A program made the position numbers and the translations under genes. Source: Pyropia yezoensis (Eukaryota; Rhodophyta; Bangiophyceae; Bangiales; Bangiaceae). Taken from it: 64,000 bases of DNA. Location of the stretch: contig CM020619.1 in the NCBI GenBank assembly GCA_009829735.1, positions 24,329,554 to 24,393,553 of the forward strand, given 5' to 3'. A model generated the notes under the pieces. That model ran no database searches, was not told the origin of the DNA, and saw only the letters and a program-made list of their open reading frames with translations. Positions 44,344-53,645 of the stretch are shown piece after piece (the stretch's first letter is position 1; every line of letters starts with the position of its first letter).

Positions 44344-45848
44344 CAGCGCGTCGCCAGTGGGGTTAGAAGGGGAGGGGCGTAGGGAAGCAGGAGCAGGCGC
44401 TTAGGTGACACCCATCGGGGTGCGCGAGAGGGGCTGCGACGATGATTGGGGGGTTGGGGCGGAATGCTGGGATGGTGGAGTGGTTCACGGCGTCACCTGC
44501 CGTACGCGCGTGAAATGGAGTTGCCCCCCCACTCATCGAGCCTGCTCCCTGCTGCATCGCGCTCCCTCCCCGACAGGGAGGGTGGCTGTCCGTTGGCGCG
44601 CGATGGATGGCTGTGGACGCCCTGTGAAACGCGCACGAGCCCCGCACCGTTTCACAGCGGAGGAGGGGGCGTTTGACGCCACCGCTTCTGGTGCCGTTGC
44701 TGTTGGACATGGTCGCTGGGCTGCCGGACCAGTTTCGGGGGACGGGGGCGTGGCATGTCACATTTCCCGTCTGGCAGCTGTATCGCGTACACTGCGTGAG
44801 CGCGCCGCGGATTCAGGGGTGAAAACCTCGCGGTTGTGCCGGCACGACGACCTTTTCTAAGCGCCGTCGATTGTGCTGGCGGTAGAGGGGTGGCCGCATG
44901 GGGTTGTGGGTGGGGGAGGGCGGCCGCATCGAGGCGGAGGTGGGGCGAGGTGACCGCCGGCCGCTGGCCGGTGTGCAGGGGTGTAGCGGCGGCCACCGTG
45001 CTGGGGTGGCGTCGGTGCCTCCTCTTTCAATCGTCTGCTCTCGCACGCTGCGGGGTTGCATCATTGCGGTGGTGCGTTTGCGTAGCGTGACACGTTGCTG
45101 CTTTTTTGGGATGACGACCGCGTGCAACCCCCCGCCGCCACAGGCACGACCCACCGCCGCGTCTGGCACGGCCACCGCCGCCGCTACCATCGATGGGACG
45201 GCGGGGCCGCCTCGCCGGTCCCCGCTGGTTCCCCCCCCGCCGCCTCCTCGCGACGCCTGCGCGTGACGCTTGCCGGCAGGAGCGCCCGTCGCCAGACGGG
45301 CGTGGTGTGGACGGGAAAGCCGGCCTCGGTCCCCCCGCCCGCCCTCCCTGCCGGCGGCGGCGCACGCATCCGCAGCCACCTCACTTGCACCGCCACCGCC
45401 AGCACGGCCATCGCCCCCTCGCTCGCGCCCGGCCACCCAGTCCGCCACAGCCCGCGCGGGGGCCGCGCGGTCCCATTCTCCCATTCTGGAGGGATGCCCG
45501 CAGTCACGCCAGACTGACCGTCCCTTGTCCCCCCGCTCGTCTTGCACAGCGCAAGACTCCTCTGCTCTGCCCTTGACAACACGAGAGCAGACCCGCTCTT
45601 TGCCGCAAATGTGGTGATTCTGTAGCTATTTACGGATCTCAATTATTTTCTATTTCAGAAGACTTTTTCGGTGGCGGACAAAGTGCTACATACTTACAGT
45701 AGATAGACAGCAGCAGCACCACCCCTTTTCCCGCCGTCTCCTTGTCTCGACCCTGGTGCGAGTATTTTCCGTCATAAACCTCCCTTCCCCTCTCACCCCC
45801 CTTCGCTGCCCCCCCACCCCCCCCCCCCCCCCCCCGCCATCCTGCACC
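44344..45848. other. Intergenic, with inverted repeat arm
   Basis: No supported gene. Bases ~45283-45390 are similar, in inverted orientation, to ~46180-46290 within the next gene. The 45811-45837 C-run lies just above ATG 45849. Confidence 0.45.
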
Positions 45849-46319
45849 ATGCTCGCCCTCCCCGCCCTCTCCCCCGCCGCGGCGACCGCTGTCCTCGCCA
45901 TTGCCATCCACGTGGCCGCCGCCACGGCGTTTGCCCTCTACGCCTGCACCCGCGCGCCGCCGCCGCGGGCCGCCGCCGCGCGCGCCGCGCTGACGGCCGC
46001 GGAGCTGTCGTCCCGCCGTGACCGCGCCGCCGCCGACGCGGCCGCCACCGCCGCAGCGGCGGCGGCGGCGGCGGAGCGGGTGGCCGCCACCGCCGGGCGG
46101 GGGGGGGGTGGCGCTGGTGGCGGTGGCGCTAGTGGCGGTGGCGGTGGCCGTGGCGGTGGCGGTGGCGGGGGCGGTGGCCGTGGCCGTGGCGGTGGCGGCG
46201 GGGGCGTGCGCCACCGCCGGCAGGGGAGGGGGGGGGGGGCACCTAGGCCGGGCTTCCCGTCCACGCCAAGCCCGTCGGGCGACGGCTGCGTGGCCGGGCG
46301 GACCCCCTTTCCTCGATGA
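45849..46319 (+). CDS. Small membrane-anchored Ala/Gly-rich protein (hypothetical)
   Basis: 156 residues from ATG 45849, which follows a long C tract and the context CACCATG. An N-terminal hydrophobic helix (about residues 8-34, A-A-A-T-A-V-L-A-I-A-I-H-V-A-A-A) is followed by an Ala/Arg helix (T-A-A-E-L-S-S-R-R-D-R-A-A-A), then a Gly-rich tail and a basic end. The opposite strand is also open, but it has no comparable start or signal. The 3' half overlaps an inverted repeat and Gly-codon repeats. No family recognised. Confidence 0.4.
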   Translation: MLALPALSPAAATAVLAIAIHVAAATAFALYACTRAPPPRAAAARAALTAAELSSRRDRAAADAAATAAAAAAAAERVAATAGRGGGGAGGGGASGGGGGRGGGGGGGGGRGRGGGGGGVRHRRQGRGGGAPRPGFPSTPSPSGDGCVAGRTPFPR

Positions 46320-46329
46320 CCTTCGGGCG

Positions 46330-46500
46330 CGTCGCGCAGGCGGCGGCGCCGGTGGTGGCGGCGGTGGCGGCGCTGGTGGCGACGGCGGCGGCGGCGACGG
46401 CGGCGGCGGCGACGGCGGCGACGGCGGCGGCGGCGACGGCGACGGCGGCGACGGCGGCGACGGCGGCGGCGGCGACGGCGACGGCGACGGCGGGTGGCCG
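46330..46500. repeat. GGC/GAC trinucleotide-based VNTR
   Basis: Runs of GGCGGC with GAC interruptions (GGCGGCGAC and GGCGAC units) over ~170 bp, following the stop of the preceding frame. Confidence 0.75.
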
Positions 46501-47838
46501 GCGGCAGCGGCGGCGGCCGCCACCGCGAGCGCCTCACCGAGTGGGGGCTGTCTTTGCGGACAAGGTGTGAATGGGAGGGAAACCGCGTGTCCCACAGCGG
46601 TGGCAGCGGCGTTGCGGTGGCAGCGGCGTTGCGGCGGTAGCGGCGTCGTTGCGGCGGCGGCGACCGGCGAGCGACCGTCCACTGGCCCTTGTCGGCGGGA
46701 ACGCCGCCCACGCCGCCACAGTGGCAGCGGAGGCCGCCGCACCCGACGCCCCCCCCCCGTAGCCCCTTCACAGTGGGCGGGCGACACGTCGTGGGATGGT
46801 GCCGCCCGGGGGGGGGGCGCGCGCCACGGGGTTGCGTGATGACCCGGTGGCGGTGGGGCGTGGCGGTAGCTGTGGGCGGGGGGGGGGGGGGGGGGGGGGC
46901 AGGGTGGGGGGGGGGTCGGCTGCCCGGGGGCCGGCCGGCTTCGGGCACGGGGCTGATGACGCAGGCGACGGCGGCGACGGCAGGTACAGCGGCAGGCGGC
47001 AACGGCTGGCTAGCGCGGCAGCGGCGGCTGGCAGAGGGTGCGTCTGTCCGCCCCCCTCTTTTGTCGTGCGCCATTGCCGCTGCCGGCGCTGTCCCCGCTC
47101 CCGAGCGGCCGCCGCGGGGGGTGGCGGCCGGTCGGCCTGTCGTGCGCCGCGGCGCGACCGCCACGCACTCGGGTCCCCTCTGACGGCGGCGAGCAGGGAG
47201 GGGTTTAGTGAAGGGGAAGGACAGGAGAGGGGGGGGGGCGGGGAGCGGGGGTGCACGTGGCGGTCGGCACAAAAGAGGGTTGTGGACCCATGAAATTGTG
47301 ACGTGTATCCTTGGCGGGGATCCCCCAATCCCCTCCCGACGGCGGCGGGTTTTTTCGTGGCGCCGCCCCCCGCCACCCATTGGCACTCGCTCGGCGCACG
47401 GTTGAGTGGCTGCGATTGGTCGCGGCGTCTGGCCCGCCTGCGGTCCGTCCGTGCGAGGAGCTCGAGCCGGGCCGGTCGACGCCGGGGCGCGCCGACGCGA
47501 GCGCGCCTCCTGCCTACGAGAGGGGCCTCTCTCTCCCCCGCCAAGCGACCCGCCGTCGTCCCTGTATGGCCCACCCTCCCCCGCGGCCGTGTCCCATCGC
47601 CCCTCACCGTCTGTTCCTTGGGACAGGGCCCTGTCGCCTCGCGTCCCTGTCTCCCGGGGAGCTTCCCCTCTCCTCCGTATGCCCCGGCCTGTCTGACCCC
47701 GGTGTTCTCGGTCGACGCGCTCCCGCGACGCCGCTCCCTCTTGGACCGGCCCCCTTGCCGCCGCCCCCCTGCCGCTGTTCCTCTGCGTCGTCGCGGCGCC
47801 CCCCTCCCCCCGGCCCCCACCTCTCCTTGGCGGGCGCC
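46501..47838. other. GC-rich intergenic and PRT leader
   Basis: No convincing gene. Minus-strand frames through here are shadows of the next gene. GTTGCGG(T/C)GG(C/T)AGCGGC blocks repeat at 46600-46660, and G-runs lie at 46878-46899. The frame of the phosphoribosyltransferase is open from 47311 but the first well-placed ATG is 47839. Confidence 0.45.
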
Positions 47839-49062
47839 ATGGCCCCGCCGCCGCCGCCACCACCGCCTCTGCTGCTGGCGCGTCTGTCGGCAGCCGCCGC
47901 GTTTGCCCCCCCCGCCGCCCCCCGTGGGGCCCTCCCCCCCGCCCCCTTTGCCCGGCCCACTGCCGCCACCTCTGCCGCCGCTACCACCACCACCTTGACC
48001 GCCGCCACCGCCGTCACCGCCCGCCCCGGCCGTGGGACGATCGCCGCCCGCCGCAGGTGGCCGGCGCTCCCCCGCCACGCGTGCCGCCGAGGCGTGGGCA
48101 TTGCCGGCGGCGGCACCGTTGGCGGCGCCGCCGCCGGCGGGGGGGGGCCCGGCAGGGGGCACGACCGGGTGGGTGGCACTTCCGCTGCTGCTGCTGCTGC
48201 CGCCGCTGCCGTTGGCGGCGCCGCCGCCGCCGCCGATGCCGCCGCCGCCGCCGTAGCGGCGGTGCCCGTGGCGGGGTCGTCGTCGTCGCCGGCCGTTTCC
48301 GGGCGGGTGGTCTGTGTGGTAGAGGGGGGAGGGGGGGGGGAACCACCTGTGCGCACAGGCGCGGATGCGCCACCGCCTCCGTCCGTTGCCGGTGGTGGGG
48401 AGACGGCTGCTGCCGCCGCCGCTGCGCCGTCTGTGCCGGCCGACGTGGACTGCAGCAACAGCAGCAGCGGCAGCAGCAGCAGCAGCAGCTCCGCTTCGTC
48501 GGCCCCGTCCTCCCCGCCCCGCTGGGTGTCGTCTGCCCCTCCGTCCACGCGGGCCCCCCCCCTTCCGCCCCCCGCTGACCCGTCCATTCCGCGGGAGCGC
48601 CTCTCCTGGGCCGACGTGGAGGACCTTGTCGGCAACCTCGCTGCGCAGGTGGCGGCGTCCGCTACCCCCACGGACATTGTGGTGGCCATCACCCGTGGGG
48701 GCATGATCCCCGCCACGCTGCTGTGTGAGCGCCTTGGCAAGCGGACGCTCGTGTCAGCGACGGTGATGCTCTACACGGACGCGGGCCAAAAGTTTTACGG
48801 TCTCGACGGGCCCCGCTTTCTCAACTTTCCCGACGACGAGGTGCTGTCGGGCCGCCACGTGCTGGTCGTGGACGACGTGTGGGACTCGGGCGTGACCGCC
48901 CTGTCGGTGGCGGGACGGTGTGGGCGGTCAGGGGCGGCGTCGGTGAAGGTGGCGGTGTTGCACTACAAGCCGGAGCGGGGGGCCGCGGCGGGGGCGCCAG
49001 ACTATTTCGCTCAGACCACCGAGTCATGGGTGGTCTACCCGTGGGAGCCGGTGCCCGAGTAG
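47839..49062 (+). CDS. Plastid-type phosphoribosyltransferase (xanthine/hypoxanthine PRT-like)
   Basis: 407 residues from ATG 47839 (GCGCCATGG). The first ~60 residues are Ala/Pro/Arg-rich with hydroxylated residues and can serve as a transit peptide. About 180 low-complexity residues (Ala, Gly, a Ser run) follow, then a compact PRT domain in the last ~155 residues. Its motifs are W-A-D-V-E-D-L (N-terminus), V-V-A-I-T-R-G-G-M-I-P-A, the PRPP loop V-L-V-V-D-D-V-W-D-S-G near residue 343, and the C-terminal D-Y-F-A-Q...S-W-V-V-Y-P-W-E. The last motif is characteristic of the COG2236-type nucleotide PRTs that salvage purine bases with PRPP. Base specificity cannot be read from the motifs. Single exon, intact. 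Confidence 0.85.
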   Translation: MAPPPPPPPPLLLARLSAAAAFAPPAAPRGALPPAPFARPTAATSAAATTTTLTAATAVTARPGRGTIAARRRWPALPRHACRRGVGIAGGGTVGGAAAGGGGPGRGHDRVGGTSAAAAAAAAAVGGAAAAADAAAAAVAAVPVAGSSSSPAVSGRVVCVVEGGGGGEPPVRTGADAPPPPSVAGGGETAAAAAAAPSVPADVDCSNSSSGSSSSSSSASSAPSSPPRWVSSAPPSTRAPPLPPPADPSIPRERLSWADVEDLVGNLAAQVAASATPTDIVVAITRGGMIPATLLCERLGKRTLVSATVMLYTDAGQKFYGLDGPRFLNFPDDEVLSGRHVLVVDDVWDSGVTALSVAGRCGRSGAASVKVAVLHYKPERGAAAGAPDYFAQTTESWVVYPWEPVPE

Positions 49063-49212
49063 AGACGTCGCGCCCGCGGTGGGGCGGCGCGGAGGTTGGG
49101 GGCGGGACTGACGGGAGCGATTTTGGCAGGAGGGAGGTCCACCTTGTTGAAATCGGTTCGAATCCAAGAATGAAATATATTCAAATAAGTGAATACACTC
49201 TGCACATACCTA

Positions 49213-49331
49213 TTGTGCGTCCCGGAAAAAGTGGACGTGCGCGGGTCGTGTAGTGTGGGTTTGATTGGTCCAGTGGCCGATGATTGACATGATCACGACA
49301 CGAGCACGTCCACTTTTTACGGGACGCACTA
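49213..49331. mobile_element. 119-bp MITE, complete copy 2
   Basis: Begins TTGTGCGTCCCGGAAAAAGT and ends ACTTTTTACGGGACGCACTA, with TA at 49211-49212 and 49332-49333. Nearly identical to the copy at 32236-32354 and the same length. Confidence 0.88.
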
Positions 49332-49366
49332 TATAGAGAGGGGAGGAGGTCTGACGGTGGCTCAGT

Positions 49367-49887
49367 CAGGGTTGAGAGGCGATAATTATTGAGTCAAAAT
49401 TATCGAGTAAATTATCAGAAAAGAATAACATTCAGGAGAACCGGAACGATAATGATTATCAGACGTCCACGTGTTCCACCACGTGTCGGCTCGGAGGCCC
49501 ATCAGACCAGACCGGACCGCCTGATCACGCGGCAGTGCCGCACCCTGTCGTCGTCTTCGGAACTGTGTACGTAGCCGCGATACAGTACGGCAGCATGCCC
49601 AGCGAAGATCCAGACCCACACCACGAGGACGATAGGAGCTACGAACGCCGACTAGGACTTCACATCCTCCGCGGCGTACTGTACACGGCGGGTGCGGCCG
49701 CCCCACGCGGCACGTTCTCCGCCCCCTGCGTTCTACGCGGCCCAATTTAGGCTCTACGCCCTTTCCGAAAGCCGTGTCCGCAGCTCGTCAGGCGGCTCGT
49801 GTTGGGCGATAACTATCAGAAACGTTTTCAATAATTATCGCATGTTTTTACTAACGATGGATGCTTTCGCAAAATATATCAACCCTG
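49367..49887 (-). mobile_element. hAT-like MITE (521 bp), inverted relative to the 36.8-kb copy
   Basis: Its left end, CAGGGTTGAGAGGCGATAAT, matches the right end of the 36786-38887 element. Its right end, read inward as CAGGGTTGATATATTTTGCG, matches that element's left end, including a CATC(C/G)ATCGTTAGTAA block. Flanking octamers (GGCTCAGT and GTTAAAAA) do not match. It may have lost its duplication or arisen by recombination. No coding capacity. Confidence 0.75.
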
Positions 49888-50128
49888 GTTAAAAACAGTT
49901 AACTGTGAAATCCGAGGGCGTGGGCCAGGAGGACGGGGGCCCGGGAACCTATTTTCTACCGAATTTGGCTCCGAGTGTTGTACGCAACGTTGTACTGTGG
50001 CATCCGGCCCCGAGCCAGCGTGTTCTGTGTGCTCGCGATCGCGGCGCAAACCGCCCTCCGCTCCTTCCCTTCCCCTCTCCCCTCCCCTCCTACACTGCTT
50101 CTCCTCCCGCCACCCGCCACATCCCATC

Positions 50129-51208
50129 ATGGCGACTCCCGAAGTGGCCGCCACGCTGTCCACGCTGGCCCAGCGGGCGCTCGCTGCTGCCGGCAGTCTC
50201 TCCCCGTCCACATACACCGGCTACGCCGAGGTTCACGGCTGGGCGCGGCACATTTCGCTCGACCTCCCCGTCTTCCCTTACCTCCTCTTTGCCCACTGCC
50301 TCTACGCTGCCGATCGAGTGAACGCCCTGACGAGCGGGCGGCAGCACTGGCTCAAGTCGTACGCGCTGACGCTGGCCGCCGCGTTTGGGGGGAGCACCCT
50401 CGCGAGCGTCTTGTCGGGCCGCCCCGCGCCCCTGTTTACCACCACCGCCAACATGATGCTGCCGATGCAGGCGCTGTGTTGGTATCTGGTTAACGTGGTT
50501 ACCCCCGTGCGTGCGCTCCTGCGGCTGCGGCTGGTGTCAGCGGTGCTGGTCTACTTTGCGACTGCTGCCAAGGTGCGCTCCATCTTTGGTGCCGTCGATG
50601 GGCTAGTGGCGGCCTTCCCGGCGTCATGGAGCGGGGCTATTGTGTTGGGCGGGCTCAGCGGCTGCGGCGGCTCCCTCTTTGTTTCGCTGGAAAAAATCAA
50701 CCAGTACGGCCGGGGGGCGCCATCGGAGCTGTCGGCCCCCGGCTGGCCCTTCAAGGCCGCCTTCCTCTCTTCCGCCCTCTACTACATCGGCACCGACCCG
50801 GCCGGGCTGGTCGCCTCCGCGGCCGGCGTCAAGGCGTTCCCTTGGAGCCGCGATGAGGTTTGCTTCGCGGTCTCAGCGGGGCTGTGTGTGCACGCCACGC
50901 TGTGTACCCTTGGGGGGGCAACGTTCAACCCGCTGCGGCCGGTGGAGGTGCTGCTGTCGGCGGTTCTGCGGCTGCCCGAGGGCGATGACGCTGGTCCTGT
51001 GGCGGCCGCCGCCCCAGCGGGTGCCCCGTCGCGGTCGAGGGTGGGCGGCACTGCGCTCCCGCGACTGGGCGCGACGTCCAGCAAAACCATCGGCAGCAGC
51101 ACATCGGCGGCAACGGTGGTGAGCGCAGGCAAGAACACGGCCAAGCTGCGAGTGCCGAAGAAGGGGCCGCCGACTGCTGCGGCGGCAGGCACCAAGAAGT
51201 CCAAGTAA
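50129..51208 (+). CDS. TRIC-type trimeric intracellular cation channel homologue
   Basis: 359 residues from ATG 50129 (ATCATGG), after a pyrimidine-rich leader. TRIC channels are trimers of a seven-helix fold with two inverted three-helix repeats; in animals they pass K+ across the ER/SR to balance Ca2+ release. Seen here: a hydrophobic first repeat with A-F-G-G-S-T-L-A-S-V-L-S-G-R-P (85-99), W-Y-L-V-N-V-V-T-P (118-126), and the second-repeat G-G-L-S-G-C-G-G-S-L-F (173-184) followed by S-L-E-K-I, P-S-E-L and P-F-K-A-A-F-L-S-S. These are at the positions of the animal F-G-G, W-Y, G-x-G-G-x-L and E-x-L-x-x-G signatures. The C-terminal ~80 residues are a basic Ser/Ala-rich tail ending K-K-S-K. 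The similarity is to the animal rather than the short prokaryotic type (inference). Confidence 0.8.
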   Translation: MATPEVAATLSTLAQRALAAAGSLSPSTYTGYAEVHGWARHISLDLPVFPYLLFAHCLYAADRVNALTSGRQHWLKSYALTLAAAFGGSTLASVLSGRPAPLFTTTANMMLPMQALCWYLVNVVTPVRALLRLRLVSAVLVYFATAAKVRSIFGAVDGLVAAFPASWSGAIVLGGLSGCGGSLFVSLEKINQYGRGAPSELSAPGWPFKAAFLSSALYYIGTDPAGLVASAAGVKAFPWSRDEVCFAVSAGLCVHATLCTLGGATFNPLRPVEVLLSAVLRLPEGDDAGPVAAAAPAGAPSRSRVGGTALPRLGATSSKTIGSSTSAATVVSAGKNTAKLRVPKKGPPTAAAAGTKKSK

Positions 51209-51301
51209 TGCGCCCTTGCCTTCGGAGGAGCCGCCTACTGCGTGTACATGCACCTCTCCCTCCGTACTGTGTGTGTGTGGGTGTGCGCGTCAAAAAAAAA
51301 C

Positions 51302-51486
51302 GGTGCCGTCAAAACCCCGGTGCCGTCAAACCCCGGTGCCGTTAAAACCCCGGTGTCGTCAAACCCCGGTGCCGTCAACACCCCGGTGCCGTCAAACCCC
51401 GGTGCCGTCGAAACCCCGGTGCCGTCACAACCGCGGTGGTTTCAAAACGCTAGTGGCGTCAAAACCCCGGTGCCGTCAGAACGCCC
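51302..51486. repeat. 16/17-bp minisatellite, about 11 units
   Basis: Tandem units GGTGCCGTCAAAACCCC alternate between 17 and 16 bp, with decay in the last three units. It starts ~93 bp after the TRIC stop codon, probably in or just beyond its 3' UTR. Confidence 0.88.
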
Positions 51487-52646
51487 CGTCAACCACACGC
51501 CCCCTCCCCTTCAGCCAGGCGTCAGAATGTGCGTGGGTGTGCGTGGAGTGAAGTGCGCAGCCGCTGTGGGTGGGATGGGAATGGATTGCCGCAACGCCGT
51601 CACCGCTTGTTGCGCCCGTGCGCTGCCAATGACGGAGGGCCCCCGCACAGTGCAGCAGCTTTATTCTTCACCATGTGTGTGGGACCGACTCCGAAGCGGC
51701 TGTCGTAATCTTTCCAGCGTGAGGTCCTACCTCATCCTATCTCCGCGCGAACTCAGCCCCACGTATCCCATGGGCGCCCGTGTCGATGCTTGCCCGACGG
51801 GCACGTCATGCACCTGTCGCCACCGCTGCAGAGGTCGCGGTGCCCACGGCGGCCGCGGTGCTCGTGGCGATGATGGGCGCGACGGCGACGACGTCATGGG
51901 CGCCTGGATCGACGAGCACAGGCTCGGGCACTTGAACAACGGTGGGGGTTGAGGGGGAAGGGACCGGCGCCCGCCTTGACGGTCTCTTTGCTAACTGTCA
52001 GTCCGGCGACGCTCCGTTGTTGGTCATCGAAGCCGCCGCGCCTGCTGTCGCCGCGATGGAAGCTCTATCAATAGGGCCTCTGGCGGCGGCGGCGACCCTT
52101 GGAGGACCACACCGACGAGGCCACGACGCGACCTGGGCCGCACGAGAGGAAGACGCTGCGGCGGACGTACATACACACACCCAGCGCGAGTCTGCATTAA
52201 TGACAGCAGCAAAGGCGAGCGGGAGGGGAGTCCAGTCCGGGCGAGGGCCACCGCTGGGCAATGGACCTGTCCACCCACCTTGCGAGGTTGCACGCAGCTG
52301 ACACCGAGTGGCTGCCGTTGCCTGCTGCGAGCTCTCATTGGGCGATCAGGAACGACCCGCCCTTCCATACGTTCCAATGGCAGGCACCGCGAGCGTGCCC
52401 GCAAGATCTCACGAGAGAGGAAATACCGCGTTGAGTTAAATATAATTGATTTTTCATTCAGCTCTTGCCCAACAGATCTGAACCTTCCAATGTCAATCTG
52501 AGCGCAGTCTGGTTGGCGCCGCACGGATGGTGTTCTCGGGACGAAGATGGGCTTGGCCGTGACCCATCAGCTGGCCAAGAGCCCGTGGCAGTCGAGTCGT
52601 CTGCTGACTGATCCCACTACCCCCTACCTCCCCCTGTTTCTTGGGT
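51487..52646. other. Intergenic, nothing recognised
   Basis: Plus-strand frames around 51942-52301 lack an ATG and domain support. The last ~30 bases are the C-rich leader of the RuvX gene. Confidence 0.4.
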
Positions 52647-53498
52647 ATGGCATTTCTTTTGCCCCCTGGTCTTGTCTCTCGCGGCCGGCAGTCCGTTCTT
52701 CCTCCCAAGCAGCGCCAACGGTGGTCTCCGCATGCTCTGGTAGCCAAGCACGGGGACGGCGGGTCGCGGCGGGGACGTCGCCCCTTCTCCGCACCTCCCG
52801 CCCCTCCCGCTTCCTCCGCTCCTAGCTCTACCGCTGACGTCGATTCCCTGCCTCCCCCCTCCCGTCGCTTCTTTGGCACCCGCGCGCTCGGTGTCGATTA
52901 TGGCCTCCGCCGCACGGGTTTGGCAGCTGGCGTCGGCTACGCCTCCCGCCCCCTCCCGCGGGTGACCCACGGGCGCTCCCCTCACGATGCGGCGGTCGCG
53001 GTGGCCAGCGCCGCCACTGGCGTGCGCCTCATTGTCGTTGGCCTACCCCTCAATGGCGCCGGTGCCGAAGGTGACCAGTGCGTCGCGACGCGGCGGTTCG
53101 TAGCACGCCTGGTGGCCGAGGCCCCTTGGGCGGCCATCTGGCTGTATGATGAGCGGTGGAGCAGCCAGGAGGGAGGTGCCGCGCTTGCTGCCGCGGGGGG
53201 AGCTGGGGGGGGGACGGGGGGGGGCGGGATCGACTCTGCCGCTGCAGCAGTGGTGCTCGACCGCTTCTTTGACACGGACGGGGTGGGTGGGGAGTGCGTG
53301 GCTGAGGCACGGGTGGCAGCAGTGCGCGGTGTGGGGAGCCGGGTAGGAGAGGCAGGTGGCGGCGGTGCGTTTGGAGATGAGAAAGGTGCGGAGGGGGGTG
53401 GGGTGTCGTTTGCTCAGTGGAAGCGAGAGGCAATGAAGCGGGCGACGGCAGGGGCGGAAGGCCGGGGGGGGACGAGGCGACGGAAGAAAAAGAAGTAG
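52647..53498 (+). CDS. RuvX/YqgF-family RNase H-like nuclease, plastid-targeted
   Basis: 283 residues from ATG 52647; an in-frame TTG two codons earlier is not needed. The N-terminus M-A-F-L-L-P-P-G-L-V-S-R-G-R is a transit-peptide type with early Phe. Residues ~80-225 are the YqgF domain: L-G-V-D-Y-G-L-R-R-T-G (catalytic Asp 84), I-V-V-G-L-P-L-N (129-136), L-Y-D-E-R-W-S-S (166-173, second acidic residue) and I-D-S-A-A-A-A-V-V-L (third acidic residue). The family are RNase H-fold nucleases linked in bacteria to 5' processing of pre-16S rRNA and Holliday-junction resolution. A role in plastid rRNA maturation is therefore plausible. A Gly-rich insertion precedes the last motif, and the C-terminus is a K/R-rich tail. 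Confidence 0.9.
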   Translation: MAFLLPPGLVSRGRQSVLPPKQRQRWSPHALVAKHGDGGSRRGRRPFSAPPAPPASSAPSSTADVDSLPPPSRRFFGTRALGVDYGLRRTGLAAGVGYASRPLPRVTHGRSPHDAAVAVASAATGVRLIVVGLPLNGAGAEGDQCVATRRFVARLVAEAPWAAIWLYDERWSSQEGGAALAAAGGAGGGTGGGGIDSAAAAVVLDRFFDTDGVGGECVAEARVAAVRGVGSRVGEAGGGGAFGDEKGAEGGGVSFAQWKREAMKRATAGAEGRGGTRRRKKKK

Positions 53499-53645
53499 GG
53501 TCTGTGTGACTTGTGGGAAGTCTCGGTCAACGCATCCGGCGGCACGGGAGCTCATCGTTGGAAACCGGAGGTGGCTGTAGCGGAATCGCTGGCTCCTCTC
53601 GCTCGCCAGCCAGCGGGGCTGTGACAATGGCCATCTACGGAATCA

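Noticed and set aside
45639..46787. A 382-residue minus-strand Pro/Ser-rich frame that looks like a hydroxyproline-rich cell-wall protein
   Set aside because: The S-P-P-P pattern comes from the GGC/GAC repeat read in reverse, there is no signal peptide at its start, and the plus strand has a better start context.
46768..48162. Long minus-strand Gly/Arg-rich frames
   Set aside because: They are shadows of the phosphoribosyltransferase gene and its leader.
49153..49175. GGTTCGAATCC as a possible tRNA T-arm
   Set aside because: No acceptor, D or anticodon stems can be formed around it.
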